The notes under the pieces are model-generated. The model saw nothing but the letters and a program-made list of their open reading frames with translations, searched no databases and was not told the DNA's origin. The translations under genes were made by a program, and so were the position numbers. A stretch of 64,000 nucleotides of DNA from Pyrobaculum oguniense TE7 (GTDB lineage Archaea > Thermoproteota > Thermoprotei > Thermoproteales > Thermoproteaceae). Below are positions 18,503 through 27,686 of this stretch, one piece after another; the stretch's first letter is position 1, and each line of letters begins with the position of its first letter. The DNA lies in NCBI GenBank assembly GCA_000247545.1, contig CP003316.1, forward strand, positions 2,372,034-2,436,033, in the 5' to 3' direction.

Positions 18503-18887
18503 AAAAGCTGGAGAAAAAACCATTATATAAATATTACACTCCCTACGAAGCCCAATCGAATACCTCAACCGCTAAGCGCGACAGCGGCTTCTTTGAACTA
18601 CAGACAACAAGACGCTAAAACAAGTTATCAAAGCAACTCAACAATCTCAGAAACCATCCCAGTACTGAAAAATACCTGGCAATTTACTATAACTCTAGAT
18701 ACGTACATGTACTTTGATTATCTAACCAGGCTAATTCCTTGGCTTTCCTCCGTCGCCATGACGGAGTGCTTAGCAACTTCGTTGGATTTGCTATTACGTT
18801 TTCCTGTTATCTGGATGTCCTGGTTTGTCAACATCGTAGTCGTACAGGGGCAAAAAGTTTTTATATACGCAATTTTTGTCAAAAACC
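18503..18887. other. intergenic stretch before the thermosome gene
   Basis: Contains the divergent promoters of the binding-protein gene (18523-18534) and of the thermosome (18858-18867). The middle 300 bases show no supported gene. An open frame from 18593 runs into the thermosome gene but has no conserved character. Confidence 0.45.
18858..18867 (+). promoter_or_regulatory. thermosome TATA box
   Basis: The T/A run TTTTTATATA is centred about 25 bases upstream of ATG 18888, consistent with a leaderless transcript and with choosing that ATG rather than the in-frame TTG at 18876. Confidence 0.55.
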
Positions 18888-20546
18888 ATGAGTCAGGCGG
18901 TGCTAACCCAGATCGGCGGCGTTCCCGTGTTGGTACTTAAGGAGGGGACGCAGAGGGCGTTTGGTAAAGAGGCGCTTAGGCTTAACATAATGATTGCCCG
19001 TGCTATTGCTGAGGTAATGCGCACGACGCTTGGGCCTAAGGGTATGGACAAGATGCTTATTGACAGCTTGGGCGACATCACTATTACAAACGACGGAGCT
19101 ACTATTTTGGACGAGATGGACGTGCAGCATCCCATTGCGAAGCTACTTGTCGAGATTAGCAAGTCTCAGGAGGAGGAGGCTGGAGACGGCACTACCACTG
19201 CTGTTGTTCTTGCAGGTGCTTTGCTTGAGGAGGCTGAGAAGTTGCTGGAGAAGAATATTCACCCAACGGTGATTGTGAGCGGTTTTAAGAAGGCGCTTGA
19301 TGTCGCTACTGAGCACCTCCGCAAGGTTGCTGTTCCCGTAAATAGAAGCGATGTAGATACCCTTAAGAAGATTGCCATGACGTCGATGGGCGGTAAGATT
19401 TCTGAGACTGTCAAGGACTACTTCGCCGACTTGGCTGTAAAGGCGGTGTTGCAGGTGGCAGAGCAGAGAGATGGGAAGTGGTATGTAGACCTAGATAATA
19501 TACAGATTGTTAAGAAACACGGTGGCTCTCTGCTTGACACCCAGCTCGTCTACGGCATTGTTGTGGACAAGGAGGTGGTCCACGCGGCGATGCCTAAGCG
19601 CATCATAAATGCGAAGATCGCACTCCTGGACGCCCCGCTGGAGGTAGAGAAGCCCGAAATCGACGCCGAGATCCGCATAAACGACCCAATGCAGATGAGG
19701 GCGTTCCTAGAAGAGGAGGAGAAGATCTTGAAGAGTTACGTAGATAAGCTGAAGTCTCTTGGAGTGACTGCCCTCTTCACCACCAAGGGGATTGACGACA
19801 TTGCGCAGTACTACCTTGCCAAGGCCGGCATCCTAGCAGTAAGGCGCGTCAAGAGGTCAGATATCGAGAAGCTGGTGAGGGCTACCGGCGCGAGACTTGT
19901 GACGTCTCTTGAAGACTTAACCGAGGCAGATCTCGGCTTCGCTGGCCTCGTTGAGGAAAGGAGGGTGGGCGACGAGAAGATGGTGTTTGTAGAGCAGTGT
20001 AAGAACCCGAGGGCCGTGTCGATACTGGTGCGCGGCGGCTTCGAGCGGCTTGTGGACGAGGCTGAGAGGAACCTCGACGACGCCCTTAGCGTGGTTGCCG
20101 ACGTGGTGGAGGAGCCGTACATACTGCCTGCAGGCGGTGCCGCCGAGATAGAGGCCGCCAAGGCTGTGAGGGCCTTCGCACCTAAGGTGGGCGGGAGGGA
20201 GCAGTACGCCGTTGAGGCATTCGCCAGGGCTCTGGAGGCTATACCGAAGGCGCTGGCCGAGAACGCCGGTCTTGACCCAATCGACATCGTGACAGAGCTG
20301 ACACACAAACACGAGCTAGCAGACGGCTGGAAATACGGCCTAGACGTGTACCAAGGCAAGGTTGTGGACATGCTGTCCCTCGGCCTAATTGAGCCGCTTT
20401 CGGTGAAGATAAACGCGCTGAAAGTGGCCGTGGAGGCCGCCTCAGCGATTCTAAGAATCGACGAGATTATAGCGGCCAGTAAATTAGAGAAGGAGAAGGA
20501 GGAGAAGGGAGAGAAGAAGGAGGAAAAGAAGGAAGAGTTCGACTAA
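18888..20546 (+). CDS. thermosome (group II chaperonin) subunit
   Basis: The ATP-driven protein-folding chaperonin of archaea; 552 residues, the usual length. Family motifs: TTLGPKGMDKML near residue 45-56, NDGATIL near 69-75, GDGTTTAVVL near 100-109 (ATP binding, Asp102-type residue) and GGGAAEIE-like GGAAEIE near 420. The C-terminal tail is very rich in Glu and Lys, as in several thermosomes. ATG 18888 is preferred because of the TATA box 25 bases upstream. I cannot tell alpha from beta by memory. It ends 3 bases into the convergent membrane-protein gene. Confidence 0.96.
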   Translation: MSQAVLTQIGGVPVLVLKEGTQRAFGKEALRLNIMIARAIAEVMRTTLGPKGMDKMLIDSLGDITITNDGATILDEMDVQHPIAKLLVEISKSQEEEAGDGTTTAVVLAGALLEEAEKLLEKNIHPTVIVSGFKKALDVATEHLRKVAVPVNRSDVDTLKKIAMTSMGGKISETVKDYFADLAVKAVLQVAEQRDGKWYVDLDNIQIVKKHGGSLLDTQLVYGIVVDKEVVHAAMPKRIINAKIALLDAPLEVEKPEIDAEIRINDPMQMRAFLEEEEKILKSYVDKLKSLGVTALFTTKGIDDIAQYYLAKAGILAVRRVKRSDIEKLVRATGARLVTSLEDLTEADLGFAGLVEERRVGDEKMVFVEQCKNPRAVSILVRGGFERLVDEAERNLDDALSVVADVVEEPYILPAGGAAEIEAAKAVRAFAPKVGGREQYAVEAFARALEAIPKALAENAGLDPIDIVTELTHKHELADGWKYGLDVYQGKVVDMLSLGLIEPLSVKINALKVAVEAASAILRIDEIIAASKLEKEKEEKGEKKEEKKEEFD

Positions 20547-21085
20547 CTCCCTTTTTTGAATATTAACATTATCATTACTACTACTAGCAACATCATTATA
20601 TCTTTGTTCAATATCACGTGTGGGATTGCCACAGCAGTTGCTGTGGCCATGATGACTATCCTGTATCTTGTCCTTAGCGACGTGTAGCCTTGTTTTAGTA
20701 GGGGGACCGCCGCTGTTACCTCTCTCCTGTCTTTTGCCACAATGGGGTCCTCCACTGCCGGCTCTGTGTAGATTCTTTCCAGGTATTCGCGGGGGTTGTA
20801 CTCCTGCGCCACGCGGGCTAGGTACTGCTTTACGTAGGCTTCTCTTTCAAAGCTCTGGATCACTTTGCGTATTTTTTTCTCTGTTTTCCTGAGTATTTTG
20901 CCAGAGGCGAGGATGCCCAGTGCTAGTACAGCCGTGGAGAGGTACTTGAATGTGGGGTTGAAGAGGAGGGCTATGCCGCTGAGCATTACGCTTGTCATGG
21001 AAGTAGCCGCGAGGACTAATACCAGTCTGTGATACGCTCTCTCCTCTAGCTCCTCCACTTTGCGGATTACGTATCTACTTAGCAT
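20543..21085 (-). CDS. membrane protein linked to a secretion ATPase
   Basis: A 180-residue protein with a hydrophobic pair near residues 22-58, a long charged middle (about residues 63-130) and a second hydrophobic pair near residues 143-175. It overlaps the end of the secretion-ATPase gene by 11 bases. Size and layout suggest a reduced relative of the TadC/PilC platform protein that partners such ATPases, but no TadC motif is plain to me, so this is inference from position. Confidence 0.65.
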   Translation of the reverse strand: MLSRYVIRKVEELEERAYHRLVLVLAATSMTSVMLSGIALLFNPTFKYLSTAVLALGILASGKILRKTEKKIRKVIQSFEREAYVKQYLARVAQEYNPREYLERIYTEPAVEDPIVAKDRREVTAAVPLLKQGYTSLRTRYRIVIMATATAVAIPHVILNKDIMMLLVVVMIMLIFKKGS

Positions 21086-22106
21086 ACAGCGCCGCGACTT
21101 TCCGCTCTATTATATCGCCGTACTTCTTGCTGAGCTGTACTATGCCAATGTTTTGAGGCTCTATTCCCCGCCTTTCTAGCCTTTTCTGGGCGTCTTCTAC
21201 GCTAGTTGCGTGCATGGTGGCCAGGGTTTGTAGTCCCAACTCAGACGCGGTTCTGAAGGCGGCGAAGTGCTCTTCGTACTGCAACTCTCCTATGAATATG
21301 ACGTCTATGTTGCGGTTGAGGGAGGCTAATACCTCTTTTGCCTTGTTGACGCTTCTGATTTTTATCTGGTTTTTGTTTGGGTCGTCTTCAAACTCGTCGG
21401 CTTCGTCTATGTACACCCGCTGTAGATGTGGGGGGATTAAGTCGTCTATTGCGGCTAGCAACGTGGTCTTTCCACTACCGGGCGGGCCTGATACCACTAC
21501 GTGCCTGCCTTCTCGTAACCACGCAACTATTTCCCTTAGTTGCTCCCCGGTGAGAAACCCGCTCTTAACCAAGTCCTTGGCAGTTATCTTTTTCCTATGC
21601 ACCCTCACGTAGGCTTGGGGGTGCGGGACGATGGGCGGTAGGTCTATTGATACCCTGAGTCTATATCCGCCGAAGGAGAGCCCATATCTAAAGGAGGGGT
21701 TGGCCGTGGTTAACTCCACGCCCTTTAGATGTGCGATTTTCAAGAGTGCCCTCAGAGTTTTCGCCTCGCTGATCTTCCCTGTCTTTTCTTTGCCATATCT
21801 CTTCGTGACGTATATCGGGCGACCGGGTATTAGAACTACGTCTTCTACGTCGTCGTCCTCTAGGAACTCAGCCAGCTGTTCTAGCCCCACAGTTGCCAAG
21901 GTGGCGTGGACGGCCGTGTTTTGGTTTATTTTTCTCAGCACGTCGTATCTAAAGTCAAGAGTTTCGTCAATTGTCTTCTTGTAGATCCTAGACAGGAGGC
22001 TAATTAACAGCGTGGTTTCTTCTTCTCTAAAGTTGCACACACCTTTTTCTTTACAGGACCTCTTGCACTCGGCGCATTCAAGAAGACGTGTTAATAGACG
22101 CAACAT
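21075..22106 (-). CDS. VirB11/GspE-type secretion ATPase
   Basis: A 343-residue ATPase of the type IV pilus/type II secretion superfamily. Walker A GPPGSGKTT is near residues 209-217. The Asp box, VYIDEADEFE, and the Walker B-like VIFIGELQYEE, with the His box (TLATMHATSVEDA) near residue 295, follow in order. An N-terminal region carries four closely spaced cysteines (residues 11, 14, 18 and 24) that may bind metal. Overlaps the miniature TFB gene by 29 bases and the membrane-protein gene by 11. With the prepilin peptidase-like protein at 23.9 kb it could serve a pilus, but no pilin is evident here. Confidence 0.86.
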   Translation of the reverse strand: MLRLLTRLLECAECKRSCKEKGVCNFREEETTLLISLLSRIYKKTIDETLDFRYDVLRKINQNTAVHATLATVGLEQLAEFLEDDDVEDVVLIPGRPIYVTKRYGKEKTGKISEAKTLRALLKIAHLKGVELTTANPSFRYGLSFGGYRLRVSIDLPPIVPHPQAYVRVHRKKITAKDLVKSGFLTGEQLREIVAWLREGRHVVVSGPPGSGKTTLLAAIDDLIPPHLQRVYIDEADEFEDDPNKNQIKIRSVNKAKEVLASLNRNIDVIFIGELQYEEHFAAFRTASELGLQTLATMHATSVEDAQKRLERRGIEPQNIGIVQLSKKYGDIIERKVAALYAK

Positions 22107-22557
22107 GCCCCCTTAGGCGTGTGACTGTGTCTCTTATGGTGAACTTAGAAATTCCCAGAATTCTCGCTATCGTTTGCTTATATATGTGGATACCTGCCCT
22201 CTCGGCCGCTAGATACACTAGGGCTGCGGCAATAGCTTTCGGCGTCTTGCCCTGGTAAACTCGTTTGTCGAGATTTCTAAGTATTTCTAACGCGATGATT
22301 TCCAGATCCTTTCTCGCAAGAGCTGTTGCGATTTTAGCGACGTAGTGCTCTACCAACTCGCTGTACCTCTTTTTTATTGTTGTTTTGTCTTCTTTTTCGA
22401 GTATCGTAAGCACTATCTTGCCTTTGTGTACAGGCACAGGCACCTGCCTTAACCTGGGCGGAAGCATCTCTGGTCCTAGCACGGTGCCGCAGTCTCTACA
22501 CACGTATTCGCCATCGGCAAGTGTAATGTTAGTTGATTTACAGTATGGACATATCAT
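22078..22557 (-). CDS. miniature TFB-like protein (zinc ribbon plus one cyclin fold)
   Basis: A 159-residue relative of archaeal transcription factor B. The zinc ribbon (C3, C6, C20, C23) is complete. It is followed by a short linker and a single cyclin-like repeat (about residues 65-155), which best matches the second repeat of TFB (GKTPKAIAAALVYLAAE, then a recognition-type helix). Normal TFB has about 300 residues and two cyclin repeats, so this is about half length. The frame extends to 22605, but ATG 22557 (MICPYC) puts the zinc ribbon at the very start, as expected. It heads an operon with the secretion ATPase. It may act as a specialised initiation factor or an inhibitor; neither is shown. 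Confidence 0.8.
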   Translation of the reverse strand: MICPYCKSTNITLADGEYVCRDCGTVLGPEMLPPRLRQVPVPVHKGKIVLTILEKEDKTTIKKRYSELVEHYVAKIATALARKDLEIIALEILRNLDKRVYQGKTPKAIAAALVYLAAERAGIHIYKQTIARILGISKFTIRDTVTRLRGHVASINTSS

Positions 22558-22584
22558 GACGAATAAGTACTTGACTTGATTTTT

Positions 22585-22603
22585 TGTGTAATAGGTATAT
22601 TTC
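22585..22603. promoter_or_regulatory. shared promoter region of rpoG and the mini-TFB operon
   Basis: An AT-rich block with TATA-like sequence on both strands lies between the divergent starts (22557 minus, 22609 plus). For the minus gene it is about 35 bases upstream, allowing a short leader; for rpoG it is only about 15 bases upstream, so rpoG may start at the internal ATG 22684 instead. Confidence 0.4.
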
Positions 22604-22608
22604 ATTTA

Positions 22609-22998
22609 ATGAAGGGAGAGTTTACCGAAACTAATTTATTGAAACTGGTTAAAAACTTTAAAAACACTCGTCTTGTCGGGGCTATGGAGTTTCCTTTGCG
22701 CGTTGTGGAAGTCACTGACGGTTTGCCAAATGTAATAAAGCTGAGAGACGGGGTTGAGGTCACTGTGGAGCTGCCACTTGAAAAAATCGGCGTCAGACTC
22801 AACGTAGGGGATAAGGTAAAGTTGGTAATACACAAGGAAAAAGACAGCGACTTGAGCAAGTACAAAATATACGCATGGGGAGTTGTCTACTTCGTCGGCA
22901 AAGGCATAACGCGCATCTCAATAGGTGGGCTTCAACTAGACATCGGCACAGAGCTTCCACTCAAAGTCGGAGAAAAAGTCTACATAGGAATACTCTAG
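22609..22998 (+). CDS. rpo8: RNA polymerase subunit Rpo8/RpoG (RPB8-like)
   Basis: A 129-residue protein that I assign to the crenarchaeal ortholog of eukaryotic RPB8. The match is in the C-terminal half: VKLVIHKEK, then IYAWGVVYFVGKG, then ISIGGLQLDIG, then VGEKVYIGI, which align in order and spacing with the RPB8 blocks around YGKVYRIEG, YVSYGGLLMRLQG and VYLLM. This subunit is known only from hyperthermophilic Crenarchaeota and Korarchaeota among archaea. ATG 22609 is used; ATG 22684 (MEFPLRV) is an alternative. It is divergent from the mini-TFB and is followed 3 bases later by the PGI/PMI gene. Confidence 0.75.
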   Translation: MKGEFTETNLLKLVKNFKNTRLVGAMEFPLRVVEVTDGLPNVIKLRDGVEVTVELPLEKIGVRLNVGDKVKLVIHKEKDSDLSKYKIYAWGVVYFVGKGITRISIGGLQLDIGTELPLKVGEKVYIGIL

Positions 22999-23001
22999 CT
23001 A

Positions 23002-23919
23002 GTGGCACACAGACACATGTTAGAAGACTATCTTAGGTGGGAGAGAGCAATTCTCAAACATGTCGACTTCCCCCTTAGCTACGTCGTAGATAGCAGAGAA
23101 ATTAGAATAGAGCCCATCCCCCGCCTCTACGTCAGCGGAATGGGGGGCTCTGGAGTCGTTGCCGACTTGCTACGCGACCTCTCCCTAACGTGGGGCTGGG
23201 ATGTAGAGGTTATTCCAGTCAAGGACTACTTCCTAAAAGCCCGAGACGGCTTCCTCATAGCCGTGTCCTACTCTGGCAACACTATAGAGACCCTCTACAC
23301 GGTAGAATACGCAAAGAAAAAGGGTATGCCCACAGTGGCCATTACCACTGGGGGAAAGCTCGCGCAGATGGGCGTGCCGACTATTATAGTTCCTAAGGCC
23401 AGCGCGCCGCGCGCCGCCTTGCCCCAGCTCCTCACCGCTGCCCTTAACGTAGTCGCAAAGGTCTACGGCATAGACGTAAAGATACCCGACTCCCTCGACC
23501 CCCCAGACGACGCCCTCATACACAGCCTAGTTCAGAATTTCGAAAAAAGGCCCTCCGTCGTGGCCCCCGAGAGCATGAGAGGCGTGGCGTACAGAGTAAA
23601 AAACGAGTTTAACGAAAACACCAAAATAGAGCCCTCGGTAGAGATCGTGCCAGAGGCCCACCACAACTGGATCGAGGGCTCAGAACGGCCGGTTGTCGCG
23701 TTGACAAGCCCCCACATACCAAAAGAACACCAAGAAAGAATAAAAGCAACACTGGAGATCGTTGGCGGCGTCGTATATACAGTGGAGATGCACCCAAGAG
23801 GAATTCTCTCGTTTCTCCGCGAAGTCGGCATAGCGTCGCTAAAGCTCGCCGAGAAGAGAGGCGTAGACCCCCTTGCCACGCCGCGCATAGACGCCTTGAA
23901 GCGGCGCCTGCATGCTTGA
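23002..23919 (+). CDS. bifunctional phosphoglucose/phosphomannose isomerase
   Basis: A 305-residue enzyme of the crenarchaeal PGI/PMI family. The SIS-fold phosphate loops are clear: SGMGGSGVVADL near residue 46 and SYSGNTIET near residue 88. The catalytic residues known from the P. aerophilum enzyme have counterparts: Glu in NEFNEN, His in PEAHHNWIEG and the C-terminal Lys in RIDALKRRL. It differs from the P. aerophilum sequence as I recall it at many positions. GTG 23002 is the assigned start, though ATG 23017 (MLEDYL) is near. The end overlaps the prepilin-peptidase gene by 8 bases. Confidence 0.93.
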   Translation: MAHRHMLEDYLRWERAILKHVDFPLSYVVDSREIRIEPIPRLYVSGMGGSGVVADLLRDLSLTWGWDVEVIPVKDYFLKARDGFLIAVSYSGNTIETLYTVEYAKKKGMPTVAITTGGKLAQMGVPTIIVPKASAPRAALPQLLTAALNVVAKVYGIDVKIPDSLDPPDDALIHSLVQNFEKRPSVVAPESMRGVAYRVKNEFNENTKIEPSVEIVPEAHHNWIEGSERPVVALTSPHIPKEHQERIKATLEIVGGVVYTVEMHPRGILSFLREVGIASLKLAEKRGVDPLATPRIDALKRRLHA

Positions 23920-24502
23920 CGCCTTAGCAGTTATAGCGTTAGGCATTGCACTCACTATTGCCTCTTGGCAAGATCTGAAATCCCGCGAAATTCACTACGT
24001 CGTGCTGGCCGCAGGCGCGTTGCCGGCCCTTTACCTAATCATTCAAAACATCCACTCGCCCTTTTACCTGTTTTCGTTTGGATTAGGCCTAGCCTTGGCG
24101 ATAGTTATGAGAATACTGGGCTCCGGCTACGCCGACTCAATTGCAATTACCCTTATCGGATCGGCTCCCCCTCTTTTACCCTTCCTCCCCACACCTTTCG
24201 TGGCCGTAATAGCTGGGTCGTTTCTGCTACCCCTACAAATTGCCTACCTCTACCTTCTCAACAGCAAAAGGCCTTGTAAAATGTCCCCGTTGGAAAAGTT
24301 GACGCACGTATGCATCTCTAAGGAAGAATTTCTAAAAAACCCACTGAAGTATATAATAGGCAACGTGAAAGATGTAGAGAAGTACGACCCCTCAAATGTA
24401 GAAATAACAGAGGAGTGGATAATGGCTAAATATGGCCTGCCCTATCTCGTTTATTTAACAACGGGGTACTGGGTCTACGTGGCTCTGAGCCTCCTCCACT
24501 AG
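23912..24502 (+). CDS. prepilin peptidase-like membrane aspartyl protease (A24 family)
   Basis: A 196-residue membrane protein with about five hydrophobic segments. Two family marks are visible: the first catalytic Asp in [10 protein letters not shown] (residue 22) after the first helix, and [10 protein letters not shown] near residues 66-75, with the second Asp in a G-x-A-D context like archaeal PibD/FlaK (GGAD). A soluble tail of about 65 residues ([13 protein letters not shown] onward) is unusual for PibD and ends in one more hydrophobic segment. It overlaps the PGI/PMI gene and converges on upp. It could process the signal peptides of pilins or surface binding proteins. Confidence 0.78.
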   Translation: MLDALAVIALGIALTIASWQDLKSREIHYVVLAAGALPALYLIIQNIHSPFYLFSFGLGLALAIVMRILGSGYADSIAITLIGSAPPLLPFLPTPFVAVIAGSFLLPLQIAYLYLLNSKRPCKMSPLEKLTHVCISKEEFLKNPLKYIIGNVKDVEKYDPSNVEITEEWIMAKYGLPYLVYLTTGYWVYVALSLLH

Positions 24503-25134
24503 GTGGCAAAGGCCCTGTCACCTGCGTCGCCGAGGCCGGGGACAATGAACGCCTTGTCGTTAAGCTCTGGGTCTATAGCCACCGTGTAGATCTCTGTGTC
24601 AGGCCACCTTGACAGGACTCGGCTAATTCCCACAGGTGTAGCAATGACCGAGACCACGACGAGCCTACCAGGCGTCCCCGTCTTGAAGACCTCCTCAATA
24701 GCCCTACTCATAGTTGTGCCTGTGGCCAACATGGGGTCGGCCACAATGACGGTATCCTCAACACCTATGGACGGCATCTTTGAGTAAAACACCTCCACGT
24801 CGACGTAGCCCTCTTCCTCCCTCCTCCTCGCAGCCACAACGCCGAGGCGGGCGTTGGGAAATGCCTTGACGAGGCCCTCCACGAGGGGCATGGCGGCTCG
24901 CAAAATTTGGACAATCACAACCTTATCAAGGCCGATGATGTCGACGCCTACTGCCCGGCCAAGGGGCGTCTCCACCTCTACATACCTAAAGGGGAACGTC
25001 TTTACCAGCTCGTAGCCGATAATTCTCCCAAGTCTAACCAGGCCTTTGCGGAAATCTAGACTCCCCGTATTTTTGTCTCTTAGACGTGTCAGGAGGTACT
25101 GGGCGTAGACGTGGTCAATTATCCTAACAGGCAT
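24499..25134 (-). CDS. upp: uracil phosphoribosyltransferase
   Basis: Pyrimidine salvage enzyme that makes UMP from uracil and PRPP; 211 residues, family length. The PRPP loop [13 protein letters not shown] is near residue 128-140 and the uracil-binding end is in [13 protein letters not shown] near residue 196-208. The [11 protein letters not shown] stretch is also a family mark. It directly follows the aminopeptidase gene's minus-strand neighbour, with the upp start adjacent to that gene's stop (25134/25135). Confidence 0.95.
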   Translation of the reverse strand: MPVRIIDHVYAQYLLTRLRDKNTGSLDFRKGLVRLGRIIGYELVKTFPFRYVEVETPLGRAVGVDIIGLDKVVIVQILRAAMPLVEGLVKAFPNARLGVVAARRREEEGYVDVEVFYSKMPSIGVEDTVIVADPMLATGTTMSRAIEEVFKTGTPGRLVVVSVIATPVGISRVLSRWPDTEIYTVAIDPELNDKAFIVPGLGDAGDRAFAT

Positions 25135-27606
25135 CTACCTCTCCAGCCTCGCTACGCGGTCAGCTAGCTTACGATACTCCTCTCTCAGCTTCTCCACCTC
25201 CTCTCTCAGCTTCTGGTACTCAGTCCCCCTCTCCATAAACTTCTTGATCTTCTCCGCGACCTCTCTCGCCACTCTCCTAACCCTCCCGTCAATGTCCTGT
25301 TCAGCCCTCTCCTGGAGATCCGGCAACAGCCTAGGCTCAAGTAGCTCCAAGGCGGCTGTGACGGCGGCGAAGCGAACTCTGAAATTCTCATCACGCATGT
25401 ACATCCTCACGGCATCCACAACTTCCTTACGCGGCCCAAACTTTGCCAAGGACTGGACAGCCGTCGCCCTCACAGGTGTGGGCATATCGGGCTCGGCGTG
25501 GCGGAGTACGATTTTCAACGCATCATCGGTCCCCAGCTCCGCGAGCCCCTCAAGGGCGCCCCTCTTTATCACATCTACGTGGCTTGGATACTCAAGCGCC
25601 TTTTTCAGACTATACTCGGCGAATTCCCACTTAACCCTGCCAAGCGATCTTGCCGCCTCCGACCTAACATAGTAGCTCTCCCCAGCGTCGTGCAACACCC
25701 TGTCAAGGAATTCCGCCGCCTCTTTCCTCTTGGCCGACCCCAAGGCCTCGACAATAGCCCGCCTCACTATTGGATGAGACACGACCCTGTAAGACTCTAC
25801 CAGCTTCGCAACAGCAGCTCCTGTGCCTATTTCTCCAAGAGCCCTAGCCGCCTCAGCAGCCACACCCCAGAACTTGTCCCCAAGCGCCTTGGCCAGCGCA
25901 TCGACAGCCTTGGGGCTTCCATTTTTCTTGAGAACCTCCACAGCTTGGAGACGGCAGTACATGTCTTCATCCTCTAACATAGCCACGGCCGACTCAAGCG
26001 GGTAGCCCAGATCAAGCGACTTCATAAGCTTAAAGTGGGGGTCAACACAAATGTACCTAGGCTTCCCGCCCTGCACGTATAGAGTCACCTCCTTCTCGTT
26101 TAGCAAAATCTCCCTCACCTCCTTCCTCCCGTCCTCATACACAATCTTCACCTCAAGAGGCAGGGTGTAGACTGGGTAGCTGTCCTCCCCCTGCGCCTGC
26201 CTCAGCTGGAGCTTTAGAGCCCCGTCCGAGTAGCTCCAAGACACTTTCACCACGGGGTGGCCCGCCGAGTACCAGAACTGCTTCCAGAACCACTCAAGGT
26301 CTCGTCCAGACGCCTCCTCGAAGGCCTTCCGCAAGTCCTCCATGTCGACTGCTTTGTACCTGTGCCTTTCGAGAAAGAGCTTTAGCCCCTTCCGGAAGCT
26401 CTCCTCGCCCAGGAGGCTCCTAAGCATGTGGAGGACCACTGACCCCTTTTCGTAGGCATGCCTATCAAACACCTCGTCTGGTATCTTGTACAGGTTCGTC
26501 ACGATGGGCCTTGAATACCGCCTGGTGTACTCCCCCAGATAAGTCTTAAAGTTTGTATAGATCTCATAGAGGTACTCGTCCCAGCCCTTTGAGGCCTCGG
26601 TCCAGAGAGCCTCTATAAACGTGGCGAAGGACTCGTTTATCGCTATGTGGGCCCAGTCCTTAGCGGTTACGAGGTCGCCGAACCACATATGGGCCATCTC
26701 GTGCGCCACGAGGGGGTCAGAGGAGAAGTCCTCGTGCTCCGGGCAGGGGAAGCCGGTGTATGGGCAATGGGCGTGCTTATCGTGGATAGTCCAGTCTGTC
26801 AGGATTGTGAAGGTGGTGTTCTCCATGCCGCCGTAGATAAACTCGGGCACCACCACCTGGGCGTACCGCTCGTAGGGGTACGGCACGCCGAGGTACTCCG
26901 AGAAGAACTTCATTATTTTACAGGTGTTGTAGAAGGAGAAGCGCCACCTATCGTCGATGTACTTTGGGATGTAGTACTCCAGCACCACGCCGCCGCAGTC
27001 CTCCTTGTGCACCTCGTACTCGCCGATAGCTATGGCGAGTAAATAAGGCGACATGGGGTGCCTCATCTCCCAGACATAGGTATTACGGTCTCCTCCCTCC
27101 CTCACCTCTACCAAGACGCCGTTGCTGCCGGCCACGTAGGGCTTAGGCACCGTGACGGCGACTCTCCAGGGGAACTTTATATTAGGCGAGTCTGGCAGGG
27201 GGACCCAGTACCTGTTATACTCAGTCTCCCCCTGGGTCCAAACGTAGACCCCCCTCCTCGTCTTGTCGGGCTTAATGAAATACATACCCGCCCGGGGCTT
27301 CGCCCTGTAAGAGATTTGCACCTCAATCTCGTCGCCTTTTTTCCAGCTCGGCCTTATCTCTATTTTCTCGCCGTCGTAGTAGTAGTCGTGGCTCGCCCCC
27401 CGCACCTCCATCTCGACCGCGTCTAAAACCACGGGAACCCCATCTTTCTTAGCCCTGACTCTATACCTAACTGCGCCTTCTACAACGCCGGAGCGCACAT
27501 CTATTGAAATATCAAGCCACATGTAGAGGACGTCAAAGCCGTATTCCCGGGGATAGCGGGGGAGATACTCTGGGAAAGCGAAATCTCTCCCCACCACGTA
27601 CTTCAT
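25135..27606 (-). CDS. M1-family zinc aminopeptidase with C-terminal HEAT-like repeats
   Basis: An 823-residue M1 metalloaminopeptidase (tricorn-interacting-factor/aminopeptidase N group). YGGMENTTF, the exopeptidase GxMEN motif, is near residue 258-266, and the zinc site HEMAHMW is near residue 300, with the second Glu 19 residues further on (NESFA). From about residue 555 to 765 the C-terminal part is a run of about 30-residue helical repeats (EALGEIGTGAAVAKL, SLGRVKWEFAEYSLKKAL and similar) of the HEAT type. The last 40 residues are a coiled coil. This replaces the classical C-terminal domain. Promoter TATA is not obvious. Upstream of upp on the same strand. Confidence 0.93.
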   Translation of the reverse strand: MKYVVGRDFAFPEYLPRYPREYGFDVLYMWLDISIDVRSGVVEGAVRYRVRAKKDGVPVVLDAVEMEVRGASHDYYYDGEKIEIRPSWKKGDEIEVQISYRAKPRAGMYFIKPDKTRRGVYVWTQGETEYNRYWVPLPDSPNIKFPWRVAVTVPKPYVAGSNGVLVEVREGGDRNTYVWEMRHPMSPYLLAIAIGEYEVHKEDCGGVVLEYYIPKYIDDRWRFSFYNTCKIMKFFSEYLGVPYPYERYAQVVVPEFIYGGMENTTFTILTDWTIHDKHAHCPYTGFPCPEHEDFSSDPLVAHEMAHMWFGDLVTAKDWAHIAINESFATFIEALWTEASKGWDEYLYEIYTNFKTYLGEYTRRYSRPIVTNLYKIPDEVFDRHAYEKGSVVLHMLRSLLGEESFRKGLKLFLERHRYKAVDMEDLRKAFEEASGRDLEWFWKQFWYSAGHPVVKVSWSYSDGALKLQLRQAQGEDSYPVYTLPLEVKIVYEDGRKEVREILLNEKEVTLYVQGGKPRYICVDPHFKLMKSLDLGYPLESAVAMLEDEDMYCRLQAVEVLKKNGSPKAVDALAKALGDKFWGVAAEAARALGEIGTGAAVAKLVESYRVVSHPIVRRAIVEALGSAKRKEAAEFLDRVLHDAGESYYVRSEAARSLGRVKWEFAEYSLKKALEYPSHVDVIKRGALEGLAELGTDDALKIVLRHAEPDMPTPVRATAVQSLAKFGPRKEVVDAVRMYMRDENFRVRFAAVTAALELLEPRLLPDLQERAEQDIDGRVRRVAREVAEKIKKFMERGTEYQKLREEVEKLREEYRKLADRVARLER

Positions 27607-27686
27607 GACGGTGTAAATTTGCTACACTTATAAAATAGTGAAAAACGTAAAACTTAAAACATCGTAAATTGGCGTGGGGCCGTGGC

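Noticed and set aside
18593..18940. Open frame of 115 codons before the thermosome
   Set aside because: It runs into the thermosome gene, which has its own TATA box, and its composition does not look coding.
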